Counted from the stretch's first letter, positions 36,691-49,554 are shown. The stretch is 64,000 bases of DNA from Lenzites betulinus (GCA_022264855.1 JABYQU010000050.1:248001-312000), one strand, 5' to 3'. Program-made: numbers and translations. The notes: generated from the sequence alone by a model not told the origin.

Positions 36691-38018
36691 CCAGCCCTCG
36701 GCCAGCTCGCACTACCTACGTTTGTCGCGCCATGGCGTCTCTTCGCGGCATATTTATGGTAAGCCCGAGGGGGGACGACGGGCTGTGCGCCATGCTACCC
36801 TGACCGATGGGTATGTATGTAATTTCGCTCAGCGCGATGTGATATTACTTTTCTAGTGTTCAATCATTGAGCAAGCTCACATACGTGCTACACGGTCTCA
36901 TCGTCGTTCGAGCTGCTCTCGTCACCAAGGCCAGGCCTCTTGTAGTGGGGTGCGTTATCTCCCGACGTTGTCTACAGCGCGATCTCGCACAGCTGAGAGG
37001 CAAAAGAGTCAAGCCTTACGCGGGGGATTCGCTCTCGTATGTGCATAGCGCGTCCGCGATGATGTCTTACGTCTTGAATGCGCTCCGAGGACACGGATAT
37101 AACGGAACATGCGTTACCATGTTAATTGACAGTGGCCTCCGAGACATTACTTTTAGGACTATGCTGCGCTCGTACGCCGTTTTACGCGCGCACGCCTCTA
37201 TCTGAGTCTACCTCGGATATTTTACGTTACTCCGCCGGCAGGTTTGGCATACTTAAGAGCATAGCAAGAGGCACAATCTCGGAAGGCCGCTTTGCGCGGG
37301 CCCCGGTTTCACGGTTACTCAGCTTCTTGGGTGGCGGTGCTATGCTCCCATCAAAGTCTGGCTTTCTTTGCAAGCCTTCCTCTCTCCCAGCTTGCCAAGC
37401 TCATGGGTCGTCGCATACTATTCGTTCTCTCATCCCATCTCCGATCTCACTCTCACACTCGGGCTCGGCCCCGCATGCTTGTTTTCAATCCTGCGACAGG
37501 TCAGGTGCCCTTACCACTCGCCTTTCCGCTCCACCGTGTGTCAGCCTTATACATGACGGACGCCACAAGCTGCGGCCGCGGCCCACACGACTTGCACGCG
37601 AGCTAGCACTTTGGAAGTGCTTTCTTTTGCGGCTGGAGGAGTATGGACTGTTTGATCTGCGCATGACAGTAAGACACTGCGATCAGCCTCACGAGTCAAC
37701 CCATAACGACTCGCGTCTGTCACAGCACCCACCGTGCTCCGAAATGATGATAAGCACCATCGTGCACCATCCGGGGATAGCAGTACACCGTCCAATACGG
37801 TCGCGCCTGTCCGGCTGGATATAGCACAGCATAAACGGAACATGCGCGAGATCTAGCTCTCGAATGTGACATGGACATCCTGCACATACAGGCTGACGCG
37901 ATGCGCCAGTCCGCTCCGTTCGGGCCCGATCCTTATATCAACATCTGTCCGCCCCACCCATTTCCGCACGCCCTCCTCCATTTGCCCTGCGTCCCCCTCG
38001 CTCATTTGTCCCCTTGCA
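36691..38018. other. Intergenic with degraded repeat copies
   Basis: No supported gene. Contains the repeat copy at 37100-37196 and a short further match (AAACGGAACATGCG) near 37831-37844. A 699-bp open frame at 37126-37824 lacks an ATG start and begins inside the repeat. Confidence 0.45.
37100..37196 (+). repeat. Dispersed repeat, copy A
   Basis: About 97 bp (AACGGAACATGCG...CTATGCTGCGCTCGTACGC) aligned by eye at roughly 75% to the reverse complement of 40621-40719. The two copies flank the MFS transporter gene in inverted orientation. Confidence 0.55.
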
Positions 38019-39910
38019 ATGTCTGCGGCAGCTTCTTCATCACTGACTCCGTCCGGGCAACACGCGAGTCCACTTGACCCGGCGAACATCGCGACAGAAC
38101 GCAGCTCGCGGTCTTCAACCATCGTCGACCCTATGGAGAACCGGCGAGGAGAGGATGATGGGGATGTGAATTCTGGGTTTGAGCACGAAGCGTATGGGCC
38201 CGGGCCGGACGAAAAGCCCGCGGATCCGTTCGAAGTGACAATGCACCCAGACGACCCAGACAACCCCAAATCGTGGTCGCGTCCATATAGGTGGTACATC
38301 ACTATGCTCTCGGCGTTACTTGTTCTGAATGCGTACGTTTCTTGTCTAATCGATTTCGAATGTTCGCGTGCTAACCGACTCGCGTAGCACGTTCGCCTCG
38401 TCCGCGCCAGAAGGGATCATACCGGATCTCATGGAGCAATTTCACTTCGGGCAAGAAGTCGCGACGCTTACGATCGCGCTCTTCGTTGCCGGCTACTGTG
38501 TTGGGCCATTACTCTGGGGGCCGCTTTCAGAACAGATTGGGCGGAAACCCGTCTTCCTGCTCTCATTTTTCGTTTACACGGGGTTCCAGGTTGGCTGCGC
38601 CTTGTCCCCCAATACAGCATCCATCCTCATTTTCCGGTTCCTTGGCGGCACTTTTGCTGCGGCGCCCCTGTCGAACAGCGGGTATGTACGGCTTTCTGGA
38701 GAGCTGTGATTCAGTACTGAAGTATGCGATATATAGGGCTGTCATGTCCGATATTTGGGATGCAGACACCAGGGGAAAGGCTCTCGCGCTGTTTACTCTT
38801 GCGCCGTTCGCCGGCCCCACCCTCGGCCCTACGGTTAGCGGCTTCATGGGCGTCTCCGGAGTCTCCTGGCGCTGGGTATTCTGGCTGCTCACAATGTTCG
38901 CCGGTGCATGCCTGATCCTCACGTTCTTTACCTTGCCCGAGACGTTTGTGTACGTGTCTCGCCTGCTCGCTATGTTTTAGCCTGAACTGATAACCACCTT
39001 GTAGCCCTGTACTCCTCGTCAAGCGCGCGAAGAAGCTGCGGAAGGAGACTGGAGACGACCGCTACTGGGCACCTCTCGAGCGCAGCACAATGACGATCGG
39101 CCAGCGTCTGAGGCACGTCCTCGGGCGTCCCTTCGTCGTGCTGGCGCGTGAACCCATGCTGATCGCTATTACTCTGTACATGAGTGTACGTTCAAATCTC
39201 CATTGCATGTCTCTCTCACCGACAATTCACAATACTCATGCTATACTTAGTTCATTTACGGCTGCATTTACCTCCTCTTCGAGGCATACCCGATCGTGTT
39301 CACTGAGGGCCACCACTTCAACATCGGCATCACCGGGCTCACGTTCCTGCCTATATTCATCGGCGGAGTGCTCGGCGTCGCAGCCTACCTCGCGTTCTTC
39401 AACCCGCGCTACGAGCGCGCCATGGCCGCGTTTGCGCCGCACCCTGTTCCCCCCGAGTACCGGCTTGAGCTCTGCCTCTGGGCAGCGCCGATGTTCGCGC
39501 TCTCCTTCTTCTGGTTCGGCTGGACGTCCTACCCGTCCATCTCCTACTGGGCCCCGCTCGCCGCAGGGATCCCCCTCGGGACCTCCATCATCTTCCTCTT
39601 CCTCGGGCTGTTCAACTACGTCATCGACGCGTACCTCTTCGTCGCCGCGTCCGCGCTCTCGTCCATGACCGTCGTGCGCTCCCTTTTCGGCGCGGGCTTC
39701 CCGCTGTTCGCGACGCAGATGTTCGACACGCTCAATCCCCGCTGGGCGTCGACGCTCCTGGGATGCATCGCCATCGTGCTCGGGCCGATTCCGTTCATTC
39801 TCCGCGCGTACGGGCACCACCTGCGGCGGAACAGCAAGTACTCGCCGACGGGCCACCTGCCGACGAAGCCGCCCGTGCGGGACGGCGAGAAGGGTGCGCA
39901 GGCGGCGTAA
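38019..39910 (+). CDS. MFS transporter, DHA1-like drug or polyamine exporter
   Basis: A plasma-membrane proton antiporter of the major facilitator superfamily. Five exons (38019-38332, 38388-38681, 38737-38949, 39005-39185, 39251-39910) give 553 residues. A long acidic N-terminus (about 90 residues) ends in DDPDNPKSWSRPYRWY, typical of fungal Tpo1/Flu1-like proteins. Twelve hydrophobic segments follow. The loop 2-3 motif A is GPLSEQIGRKP; the DHA1 motif C-like stretch is APFAGPTLGPTVSGFMG; PETF ends the first half. The C-terminal half has EAYPIVF and ends with a short basic tail. All phases agree. The start is the first ATG giving the family N-terminus. Substrate unknown. Confidence 0.88.
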
Positions 39911-40911
39911 TGCCCTCGCGAGTCCTTGTTCATGATCCGCTGCCCGCCCTGTATGCGCGATGTCGGAGGACCACCGGGCACGATATATTTTTAGTGCACC
40001 CGCCTCCGACCAGGAAACCCACTTCCCCATTTCCACCTCCAATTCCGAGACACACATCACGATCACCTCCACGCACTCCGCACTCGCTGCCGCACATCTC
40101 ACGTATTTTTTTGTTTGGAACACATCGCAACTTGTAATATAACCCCACATCCCCACCTCCACCCTTTCAATCTTCTAAGAATCGGATAGACTATAGTACT
40201 GGGCATTCGGCAGTAGGTAGTAGAACCCTACCTCCAATGCATGTAGTCGCGCCCACTGCGCACCAAGTGTACTTTCAATTAATAAGTCCAGTTTCCCCAA
40301 ATTCTATCCGTGAATAGCTCTCGGAGCTCAAGAGTTGAATCGGCACAGTGACAGTAAATGATCCCACGGACTACTGTGTGCTGCGCATGTGTATACAGTA
40401 GTGTCCGCAAATATATTCGCCGGGAGCGTGCGTCGGGCATCGGACGGGACAGTGGCCGAGTCTTGCTAAACGAGGACGCGTAAGTCCTGCCACCATCTCG
40501 CCGTCCCGCGCTCCGTGTATGCATCGCACAACAGCTGTGTTTAATGCACCCGCCCCAAGACACATGGGACATATACAGATATCTGAGGCCGTACGACGGG
40601 CTATGCGCATACGCACCTTAATTAAAGGTGTGTATGCGTAATGTAGCGTACGAGCGGAGCATAGCCTTACGAGGAGTGCGCAGGAGGCCACCGGCTAACA
40701 TGGTACGCGTGTTCCGTTCGGCATTCAAATTGTTATCCAAGTGCTGAGCAAAAAGAGTTGATGATTCCTCCGAGCGCAGTAGTGAAGTCATAACGTGTGA
40801 GACGACGGGAATGTGCACAGCACTCGCCGTACGAGATAACTCGAGCGTAAGTTGTCAGTGCGCTCCCACCCCGCGAGTTGCACGAAGCGTAGTCTGTTTT
40901 CCTTCAAAGTA
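39911..40911. other. Intergenic with repeat copy B
   Basis: No gene. Includes the MFS 3' region, and the palindrome and repeat copy at 40590-40719. Confidence 0.45.
40590..40719 (-). repeat. Dispersed repeat copy B with palindromic end
   Basis: 40621-40719 is the reverse-complement partner of copy A. Next to it, 40590-40650 is an imperfect palindrome centred on CTTAATTAAAG (GCATACGCACCTTAATT / AAAGGTGTGTATGC), as expected at the terminus of a small inverted-repeat element. Confidence 0.5.
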
Positions 40912-41117
40912 CTAGTTGAGATTCGCTGGACTGCGCAGGCACATCGAGGGTGACTCATACCACGTAGCTCTCAGCCTCCGATCTGTTTCCTGCAGCTTCT
41001 CATCGTCTGTGTCCTGAACAATGCACAGGCTGTCGACCCAGACTCGGAGCAACTCGAAGTCGAGCCCGTGTGCCAGACGGATAGCATCCTGGATTGTCTG
41101 CGGGAGCGGGGCGACAT
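40912..41117 (-). pseudogene. HET-domain gene, 3'-side fragment
   Basis: On the minus strand the frame reads LPQTIQDAIRL, then RVWVDSLCIVQDTDDEK, the classic second half of a fungal heterokaryon-incompatibility (HET) domain. It ends at a TAG at 40912 soon after, with no recognisable continuation. The upstream half of the same domain lies at 49568-49914, on the far side of the 8.45-kb Plavaka element. Removing the element and one copy of the AT duplication brings the halves together in frame. The gene is therefore broken by transposition, and is also truncated at both outer ends. Confidence 0.8.
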
Positions 41118-41383
41118 CAGGATTTTGACATGTACTTGAAAGCTATCTGGTAACAAAGTAGCCGTGATTACAGCTAAGTAGCCTGACTTGAGGTTAAGGC
41201 GCTCGACTTCGTCGAAACCTGTGACTTTCGACGTGAGCGCCCGTCTTGATCCTCAATAAGTTACTTCCTGCTGAACTTCACCATTTCGGCAGACTTGCAG
41301 GCCGTCGGAACTTGCACACAGACTCACATACTCAGACACTTCAAGCTTCAAGTTTCAAGTAGTAGTGAATACAATATATTGGA

Positions 41384-44300
41384 TTAGAACGCAATTTCAT
41401 GAGCATGGTGGTCGGCGTACTTATTAACATAAAAAGCGCTGAAGGCATCTAAAGAGTCTGTATAGCTAAGCGTACGAGGTATATGACTAGTCCCAGACAC
41501 GCCGATTAGGTGGGCTGCGCGAAGCATACAATCTAGATGGATGACGGACATAACAGGCACACCATGCGGGTCGAGATGGGGCTCTACAATCCACATACCG
41601 GTGTCCTCACACGGTGTGTTCTTGGACAGTACAAACCACGAAACGAGGGCACACGGATATACAGTCCCATCGCCGTGCTTAAACGAAAAGAAAAGAAAAA
41701 CTCGTACAACGGCGAGGCCACGGAAACCAGGGAGGGTGTCGTCATCGACGACGAAGGCACAGTCATGACGGGCGGGCCCACCCCGCCAACTCAGACATGA
41801 CCGGATTCTTTCCTTCTTCATGCCCCTGAGCCCTGAGATATCGCTCGGTGCGTAAAACACTGCAAGCGCAGAGGGGTACACTGCCAGCCGCGTGGGGGCC
41901 GGAGGACAGAGGTTGAGATCTACCTCACCGCCTGCTTGAAAGTCGATGTCATCGTTCACCTGGACGTAAAGGAATCGTCGGATGAGCTCGGGGAGATGTG
42001 GGGTGTTGACGATGTCTGCGACACCCTCCGTCGTCTTGGGAAATCCCCGAACTGTAAAATCATTAGCTAGAGGTCCACGGGCGACTGCGACGACTTACCT
42101 TGACGTTTTGCGAGTGTCACCTCCCCCAAGACATCGCCATCCACAGGGCCCCCATCATCATCCTCATGTACAGCGGCATGTATCTCGATGAGATCAGCCG
42201 GGTCATGGACACCCTCATCCTCCAAACCGAGGCCGGCCCAGATATCGACGTCGTCCTCAGCAGCGCGTATGCATGAGCCGTGGAGCATCCCGCGGGACGT
42301 GAAGTCTGCACGAGAGGCTGCGAGCTTGTCGAGACGCTGGTTGGTCAGAAGCATCTGTCCGAGTGCTTCGTAACGGTTCGAACGGCGATATGGCTCCTTA
42401 ACGGCCTTGATGTGTTTGGACTCCGTAATCGAGGAGCAAAGGCCGTTCGGTGCCCCGAAAAGCTGGATGAGATAGGGATAGTGCATCATTGAGTGTTGAC
42501 GGGGAAGCGAGAGACCGTCCGGGGGCCGTACGCCGAGTTCTTCAAAGACGACGCGATGCTCATGGAAGCGGGCGAGAGCGTCCTCGATCTGCACTAGCGT
42601 TGACGTCGTGATAACATCCCGGCGCACGAGGTAGCAGAACTCTAGAAATGCGCTCAAAGCGCGGACCATCTTGGGAGGAACGTGGCCCGAGATGGCGGGC
42701 AAGTAGACCTACAATGATGACACGTCAGTCACGTATACTTCTCATATAAGCAGGGTGTGAGTACCTTCATTAGTGCCTTTGAGTCGTCGCCGGTCCACTG
42801 TTTAAACCCTCGGCCTTCCGGGAAACGTCGCAGGCCAGGAAAGCTGGGCACTACCGCAATGCTGTGGTCGAAGAGCCATGAGTTCTTAGTTTAAGATAGT
42901 TGGTGGAGAGTCTTACCGGCGATCAATGTCTGCAAGGATTGCTGCAGCCCCAACTTCGCCGTGCTTGAGCTCCAGATACTGCCCGATCCACGTCACGAGG
43001 TGGTCCTTGAACGTCCCTTTAATTATTTGATGAAGTAGGTCTGGGGAAAGCATGTTGTGGATATCGGCACGGGGAAACCCCGTGGTAAATGGCTTGTAGA
43101 TTGACGTTAGTATGAGGACGCACGGGACAAGGCATTATAATGGACATAACCTTACCACTAAGTCACCGACAATGCCGTACTCATCCCACAGGACCTTGAG
43201 GTCGAGAGCTTGAAGGAGGGCTTGTGTGTGCGCATGACATCGCCATGGTAGATCACCGTTGTCGAGGGCGTTGCGATGTGAAGTGCACCTATGTACGATA
43301 TCAGAATCTCTTTGACTGCCGAACAGCGTGAAAAGAAGCTGTACTCACTTGGCGCACCACCCTTGAACGACACAGGCAAGGAGTACTTGCTCCGGGTAGT
43401 CAGCGATGTATGGCCCTAACCCATAGATTAGACGGCGGAAGTGGCCGTCCGCGCAGCGCACGATCTCAGCGACGGTCATACCTGCGCGCAGGGGTTCGAG
43501 GATGGTCCGGAGCGACGCATGGAAGAGCTGACGTCGGAACTTGCGGAAGTCAGGGTTGCTGGCGAACTCCCGGTCAGCTAGTTGTGTATCACTCAGGTGA
43601 GCATCGAAAGGTAACACTGATGATAGCGACGATGACAGAACGTACTTTTTGGCACAGCAAGGAACGCCACGAGCGAGACCGCGTTCCTTTGAGCACGGCG
43701 AGCAGAATTGCGAACTAGTCCATTGGAGAGATAGAGCGGATAATATTCGTTTTGGCCGGTGGCGACCGACACAGTGGTCTTGTCGCTTCCGAGAATGATT
43801 GGGCACAATGTCGCATCCTGGTTCTCTGGTTGCTTGGCAAGCACATCCTGTCCGACCCGATTACATGTGTCAGCCGTGCGATGCAACATACATAAGTCAT
43901 ACTGCAACATACCGCTTCATTCCATGCCCATTCCCCTGACATGAAGTCCTTATATTCGCGCTCATCCCCCCGGAAGACTTGCTTCAGCGCGAAGTCTATG
44001 TCGTGGGCGAAGTCAGGATTACCTACTTGCGCATGGAGAACGTGGCGCGGACATCGGAACCATACACTATACTCGCGGAGCATCCACGGCGGCACGTTGT
44101 CATCGGGCCGATCACCCATGTATGTTACCCTAAATTCCTGCCACGGGATATCGCCGAGAGGGATACTGTCGATACTTTCGTACAAGTCTTTGGCGTTGGC
44201 AAAAGGTGGGTCTTGCCCGGGTGGAAGTGTCGCCGCCCATAACTGCATTAACTCGTTGATGTTGCCTGCAGACATCTGTTCTTTCTTGAACAAGAAATCG

Positions 44301-44797
44301 GCGAGCTCGAACTGAGCGCGTGAGTGATATGGCGAGTAATCATTGGCCTGTCGAGGTGGTCGCGGAGGGGCTGGAGCATCGGGAGGGACTGGAGCACCAT
44401 TGGCGTCGCATGGCCGTCCTTCAAGTTGTGCCACACAACTGTCAGATCAAATGTACGTTGTTGATAAACGCTACTCACCAGTAAGGATCGGATGTGTGAC
44501 TGTAATAGAGGATGGATCAGGGACGCCGGCGTGAACCTCAGCATCCTCGAGATCAGGGAAGGGAAGGACAGGAGGGACATTGTCTGCCACGTTGCCCTCG
44601 TCATCGACAGGCGGGAAAGGAGGAATCTCCGGAGGTGGGCTACGGGAGTCATCCCGGGCAGCGTTGAGAGGTCCGAGGGCAGCTGGGCGTGTGTGAGCCG
44701 CTTGTAGATGTCGCTTACGTCCGCCAAGGCTTTTGAACAGTTTGGTACAGCCGTCGTGAAGGCATGGGATAGTCGCTCCTACAAACGTCCTGAGCAT
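41384..44797 (-). CDS. Plavaka transposase
   Basis: A multi-exon gene (about a dozen exons). Exon 1 (ATG at 44797) has a C2H2 zinc finger, C-x4-C-x12-H-x4-H (CLHDGCTKLFKSLGGRKRHL...H). Intron 1 splices to GRPCDANGAP using an AAG acceptor. Next comes the family hallmark SRAQFELADFLFKKEQMSAGNINELMQLWA, then ILGSDKTTVSVATGQNEYYPLYLSNG (the catalytic core of Plavaka proteins), PRADIHNMLSPDLLHQIIKGTFKDHL, a SITESKHIKAVKEPYRRSNRYEALGQML block, and the C-terminal HLDCMLRAAHLIGVSG and FYVNKYADHHAHE. The stop is at 41384. I found no internal stop in the main exons, but not every small junction was phased. It is likely the source of mobility for this element. Confidence 0.82.
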
Positions 44798-45421
44798 TCT
44801 TGCAGTTACGAAGTCCTAGACACACAGCACGAGCAGGGGCCTTTGACACGGATGGAGACTGGAGAAAGATGGACTTGGACTTCAAGAAATTGGGCTTGTC
44901 CGGTCGGCCGTATTTCCGAGAGCCGAACGCCTCACGTCCCTGTTCGCTAGCAACGGTTCGGACCAGATTGTAACATGGGTGGTCGGCGGGGTAAACCTTT
45001 GGTGCGTGGCGTGCGACGCGCGGCGCATTCGCCAATCCCTGCTCAGGCAAGTACGGTGGAATGAATAGCGGTCAGTCCACGATTATACTTGACCTTAGAC
45101 ACAACATACCATGTAGAATGACCATTACTGCGATAGGACACCGATGGCGAGCGATGAGCAGCCTGCACTGCTGGCGGGGAGCCGGGGGGAGTAGACTTGA
45201 GATCGAGGCACCAGCCCGCTGTACCGGATAGATGGTTGCATGCGCCCCGCCCAGGCCATGCTCCCTGCCTCGGGATCTCCGGATGCCGTGGATGGTGGCG
45301 TATTACGCGTCGCAATTTCTGGAGGGCAGGTCAGCGTTGACTTCGTCCACCACCGGCACCTTCCCTCCACTCACCCAAGTCCGTCGCAAAAACCACCGTT
45401 GAATCTTCATCCTCCAAGGAC
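44798..45421. promoter_or_regulatory. Divergent promoter inside the Plavaka element
   Basis: A 624-bp gap between the diverging transposase and accessory genes. No clear TATA box; a shared bidirectional promoter is inferred from layout only. Confidence 0.4.
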
Positions 45422-48182
45422 ATGGCAAAGTCGACCTCGGCACCTATGGACAACGCACCGTCAGCACCCCATCGCATGGCAACGCGCGCGAAAAATCAGA
45501 CAACACGGCCAGGCTTACCTGACGTTGCTGGCTGGAACGCTGACGAGCCTGACCGCATCCCGCTGCCACCCGCACAGCGCCGCGCACAGGCTGCAGCTAC
45601 GAAGAAGGTTGAGGTCGCTGCCGCTGCTCAGAAAGCCGCTGTGCGGGATGCTGCGATCCTCAGAGCAGCATCCATTGAGGATCAGCAGCAGCAGGCCGCC
45701 CGCGCAGCAGATGACGCCCGTCGTCAGCCAAAGCGCCCAACGCCCAAACCACGACGGCGCGGTGTCAAGCACTCTATTGAACCTGACAATACAGGTAAGT
45801 GCCTGTTGTGCTTGCCATTTGATAGTTGACTTACCAACGGGTGCTGTAGATGGCTTTGGGGCAGCCAGTGCCTCGACGACGTGTCACATCACCAAGACTG
45901 TCGGCGACGACGTGGACTTGGAGCCATCTTGTTCCATTGAGGGCACACCCACGACCAGCGGCAGCAACATGCCAGGTGTTGAATCCTCTGTCGCTCCCGT
46001 GGCCGGCGTGGACTATGATGATCTAATGGGTGAGCTCACATACGGTGTAGCAGCACTCAGAGCATGACTGACCAACTGACAGCAACTGACGAAGCCGATG
46101 CATTTACCGTTGCACTCATGAGCGAGCCTGAGTTGGACGCTGTTGATGCTGAGAGCGATGGCAGTGTCTCGGAGTTCGAGCTTGGGGACGAGGAGGCTCA
46201 AAGTGACGAGGACGAGGAGGAGGTAGTTGTGGACAAGCCAGCGAAGAAGAGCAACAAGCGTCAGCCCAAGTTTCGGCGCGCGGACATCACCGCCGTGCGA
46301 AGTGACAACAGAATACCACAGAACAGGCAATCCGTGACTTCCAGCATCTCTCTCAAGCACGCGTGAGTGACTGTCGACGTGGCTACCAGCGCTCGCTCAC
46401 TCTTCCTCTTTCACTCACCCTCCTCGTACCGCTACCTCCTCTCCCAGCAACCCCGAATTGGAGCCGGCTCAACCAAGCAAGAAGTCGAAGGTAACTGCCA
46501 CGCCAACAGGTTTGCGCGCTGGATGGGTCACGCCCAAGAAATCGACGCAACCAGGTAAGCTTGCAGCTGTTGCTCAGGCCTCACATTCCAAGACGACGGC
46601 CACCCCGACGACTTCGGCCACCCCCCGCAAGCTGCCTGTAAAGCCTCTGCCCCCTGTGCATACCGCTACGGGCTCTCAAGGCCCAATAACCCCCAGGTAA
46701 GCACTACATCACCCACGTCCTGCACATCGGCAACTACCTAATTTAACTTATCCACAGTACTCTCAAACCGGGCTTCAGGCCCACTCACGTTCCAGCATTC
46801 AACAGCGTGGAACCTCCGCTCACCGACGGTGGCAGTGGCGTCAACGAGTATGGAGGGTTGCAGGACGAAGATGACGCCGCCGAGGGCGCCGCCATGCCTC
46901 GAACGCCCGCAACGGCCTGGGGAGTCCCAGAACTGGACTCGGCCAGCTCATCGGGATTAGACGATGCATTCGTATGTTCACATATCCACTACCTCGCCCT
47001 ATGTGTACGCTCACCTCAGCTTTCACGCCAGCCCACCGACAAACTCACCGATGTCACGCATATCCCCAAAAGCATAGTCCACGTCAACCATCGTCCTGCC
47101 AGTCATACTGTGGGAGCGACCCGTCACCGATGGAACACTACCGACCTCGAGCCCAGCATCCGCCAGCGATTCACCCATGAGTTCATCCCGCTCACTCGCA
47201 CCACTATGAGCAGGCTGCAGCCCTGGCACACCTTGTCGCTTGACGAGCGCCAGGCTCTATTCAAACGAGTCTTCCCCGGCCACGACCACATCATCGAGGT
47301 CAATGATATTGTGTTCACCTTAGTCAGTGTCTCTGCTATGCCATCGCCACTACACTGACGCTGCAAGTCCTTAGATGAACAGCCGGATTACGGAGTGGCA
47401 AAGCAAGTTCGCCACGGCTGCTCTCAACGTTCTTGAAGCCCATTTTCTCAAAGCCGGCATGGCTGAACCTGAAGTCCGTGGCGCTTGGTGCCGCCTCCAG
47501 CTTGGGACAAACGTCGCGGCCTTGAAGGCCCCCTTCTTATGGCATACATGGAACGAGGGCAAGAAAAAGGTACGCCGTCTTTTGGCACATCTAACTACCC
47601 TCCCACATCTCTCGCGCTGTTTAGGGATGCCTTCAAGGCGAGCTCATCCTGAAGACCTTCGGAGTTGTACATATCCCTGTCCTCCAAGCAGTACCTTTTG
47701 CTTTGCGCGACGACGAAGGCAACGCGGACTTGCGGCCCAGCGGCGCTTTGATCTTAGCAACACTCGCAGTAAGCAATCATCCCTTGCAATGTTTTGCCGC
47801 TAACGTGTGGCCAGGTCGAACGCGCTCTCAATATCTGGGTGTCTGGCTCACGCATTATCCTGAGCGGCCAACCCGGCTACTTCTCCGCGGATAACTGGGG
47901 CGACAAGATCGTCGTGTCTCACGGCGTGGCTAGGGGTTCAAAAAAGGTCGCAAACATGTTCGCGCGTGCCCAGAAGCTCTCGTGTGAGAGTTGGATCGCC
48001 ATTTTGGACGCCGCGCGTGCCCACCACCATCGTCACAAGGTCGTGCAGGACAAACAGGCCATCGTTATTGAATCGGCAAGCGATGCGGCGATGACCGAAT
48101 CCGACGCTGAATGTAAGTTATCACTATTTCCTTTCCACCGGTGCATGAATGGCAGACTCTAATCCGTTGGTCCCCAGGGTAG
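45422..48182 (+). CDS. Accessory protein gene of the Plavaka element
   Basis: About ten exons. Exon 1 (ATG 45422) encodes a basic, Ala/Gln-rich region with a cluster PKPRRRGVKH that looks like a nuclear localisation signal. Further exons encode an acidic segment (SEFELGDEEAQSDEDEEEVVV), a Lys/Pro/Thr-rich linker, then a folded C-terminal half: PWHTLSLDERQALFKRVFPGHDHIIEV, a helical EWQSKFATAALNVLEAHFLKAG, and VERALNIWVSG with a later YFSADNWGD. That last pattern resembles the end of basidiomycete DUF6532 proteins; this is a tentative match from memory. The stop falls two codons into the last exon (48180-48182). Exons near 46978-47200 could not all be phased. A role in transposition (DNA binding or regulation) is inference. 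Confidence 0.6.
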
Positions 48183-48296
48183 ATACAGATGACATCTGTA
48201 TAGGCAAACCTAACCGCTCAACCGGTTGGTTTCACGCCGTCCAGCCATGTTCAACCATGTGTCTGCTGCCATGATACCCCAAACCTTGCATCGCTA

Positions 48297-48960
48297 TTGT
48301 CCCGTCGTCCCCGCTGCCTCGTCTCCGTCCACCGCCTCGTCTCTGTCCCGCGATGTCTTCGTTGTCGTCCCCGCGCCCTCGTCGTCCCCGCGCCCTCGTC
48401 CCCGCGTCATCGTCGCCGCCACGCCGTTCTCCTCGACCTGCGCCGTTCTCGTCGCCCGCGCGTCTGCGTCCCCCGCGCGTCCGCATCGACTGCGCACCGT
48501 TCTCGTTGATCCCGCGCCCTCGTCGTCCCCGCACCGTTCTTGTCGTCCCCGCGCCGTTCTTGTCATCCCGCATCCGCGTCGATCCCGCGTCCTCGTCGAC
48601 CCCGCATCGTTCTCGTCGTCCCGCGCCGTCCGCGTCGTCCGCGCGTCCGCGTCGACCGCGCACCGTTCTCGTTGATCCCGCGCCCTCGTCGTCCCCACGC
48701 CGTTCTCGTCGTCCTGCGCCCTCGTCGTCCCCGCGCCGTTCTCGTCGTCCCGCATCCGCGTCGATCCCGCATCCGCGTCGATCCCGTGCCCTCGTCGACC
48801 CCGCGTCCACGTTGTCAACCCTACGCCCGCATCGTCGACCCCGCATTCTCGGCTGCGTGTCCTTGTCAAACACACGTCGACATTGACACCGCCTCGGACT
48901 CCGCGTCCTCCTCGACTCCACGTCCTGATTGACTCCTCATCCTGATCGTCTCTGCGTCCT
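48297..48960. repeat. GC-rich minisatellite near the Plavaka right end
   Basis: About 660 bp of imperfect tandem units built from CGTTCTCGTCGTCCCGCG and CGCATCCGCGTCGAT, 12-18 bp each. Every frame is open because the units lack stops, which creates long Arg/Pro/Ser ORFs on both strands. I see it as non-coding repeat DNA. Confidence 0.8.
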
Positions 48961-49554
48961 CGTCGTTGTCCCCGTGTCGTTATTTGTCTACCACCTTTTA
49001 ATTGGGGTCCTGCCCCGTCGTCGTCCCCCGGCGCCTTGTCTTCATGCCTTTTTTTGTGTGTACCCCCACCGTCTATGAGTTCTAGCCCCCCATCCTTGTC
49101 TTCGATTCCCCGTTATATTTGTCCCGGACTTGTCTTGAACCTCGGCGCCGCCGTTGTCCCCTCCTGGTCACTGGCTCAACCCAGTGTCTTATGTATGGTA
49201 CAGGCTGCTCAACCAGCCCTCATAGATATCTCCTACTACTGTTAGCTTGTGTAGTACAGTGCTCTGTACTGCTGATAATGGATCAGTTGATGTCTGTGAA
49301 GTCGGCATCCATGTGTGCCTGTTCGAAATCCAAGTGTGATTACAAGCCTAAAATAAAGTACAGCAATACTGATATAGTTGTCTTAGAATGGTCTTCTACA
49401 GCGACTTTATGACCGTCTTCATGGACTGTTCAAGGCAAGATGCAACTTGGCAAAGTATATCTGACTTGTTAGGCAAATGGACTGGTCTTCAAAAGTCCTG
49501 GACTTGAGAGGACTTGAGAGACTTCAGCTACTTGGGAGGAGCCTGGAGGGGAGG
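48961..49554. other. Subterminal region of the Plavaka element
   Basis: No gene. The last 80 bp contain repeated short ACTTGAGA/ACTTGGGA motifs (49495-49540), in keeping with the subterminal repeats of CACTA-type transposons. Confidence 0.5.

Noticed and set aside
37126..37824. 699-bp open frame on the plus strand
   Set aside because: No ATG at its start, begins inside a dispersed repeat, composition-driven, no family features.
48226..48932. Long Arg/Pro/Ser ORFs on both strands
   Set aside because: Products of a minisatellite without stop codons in any frame.
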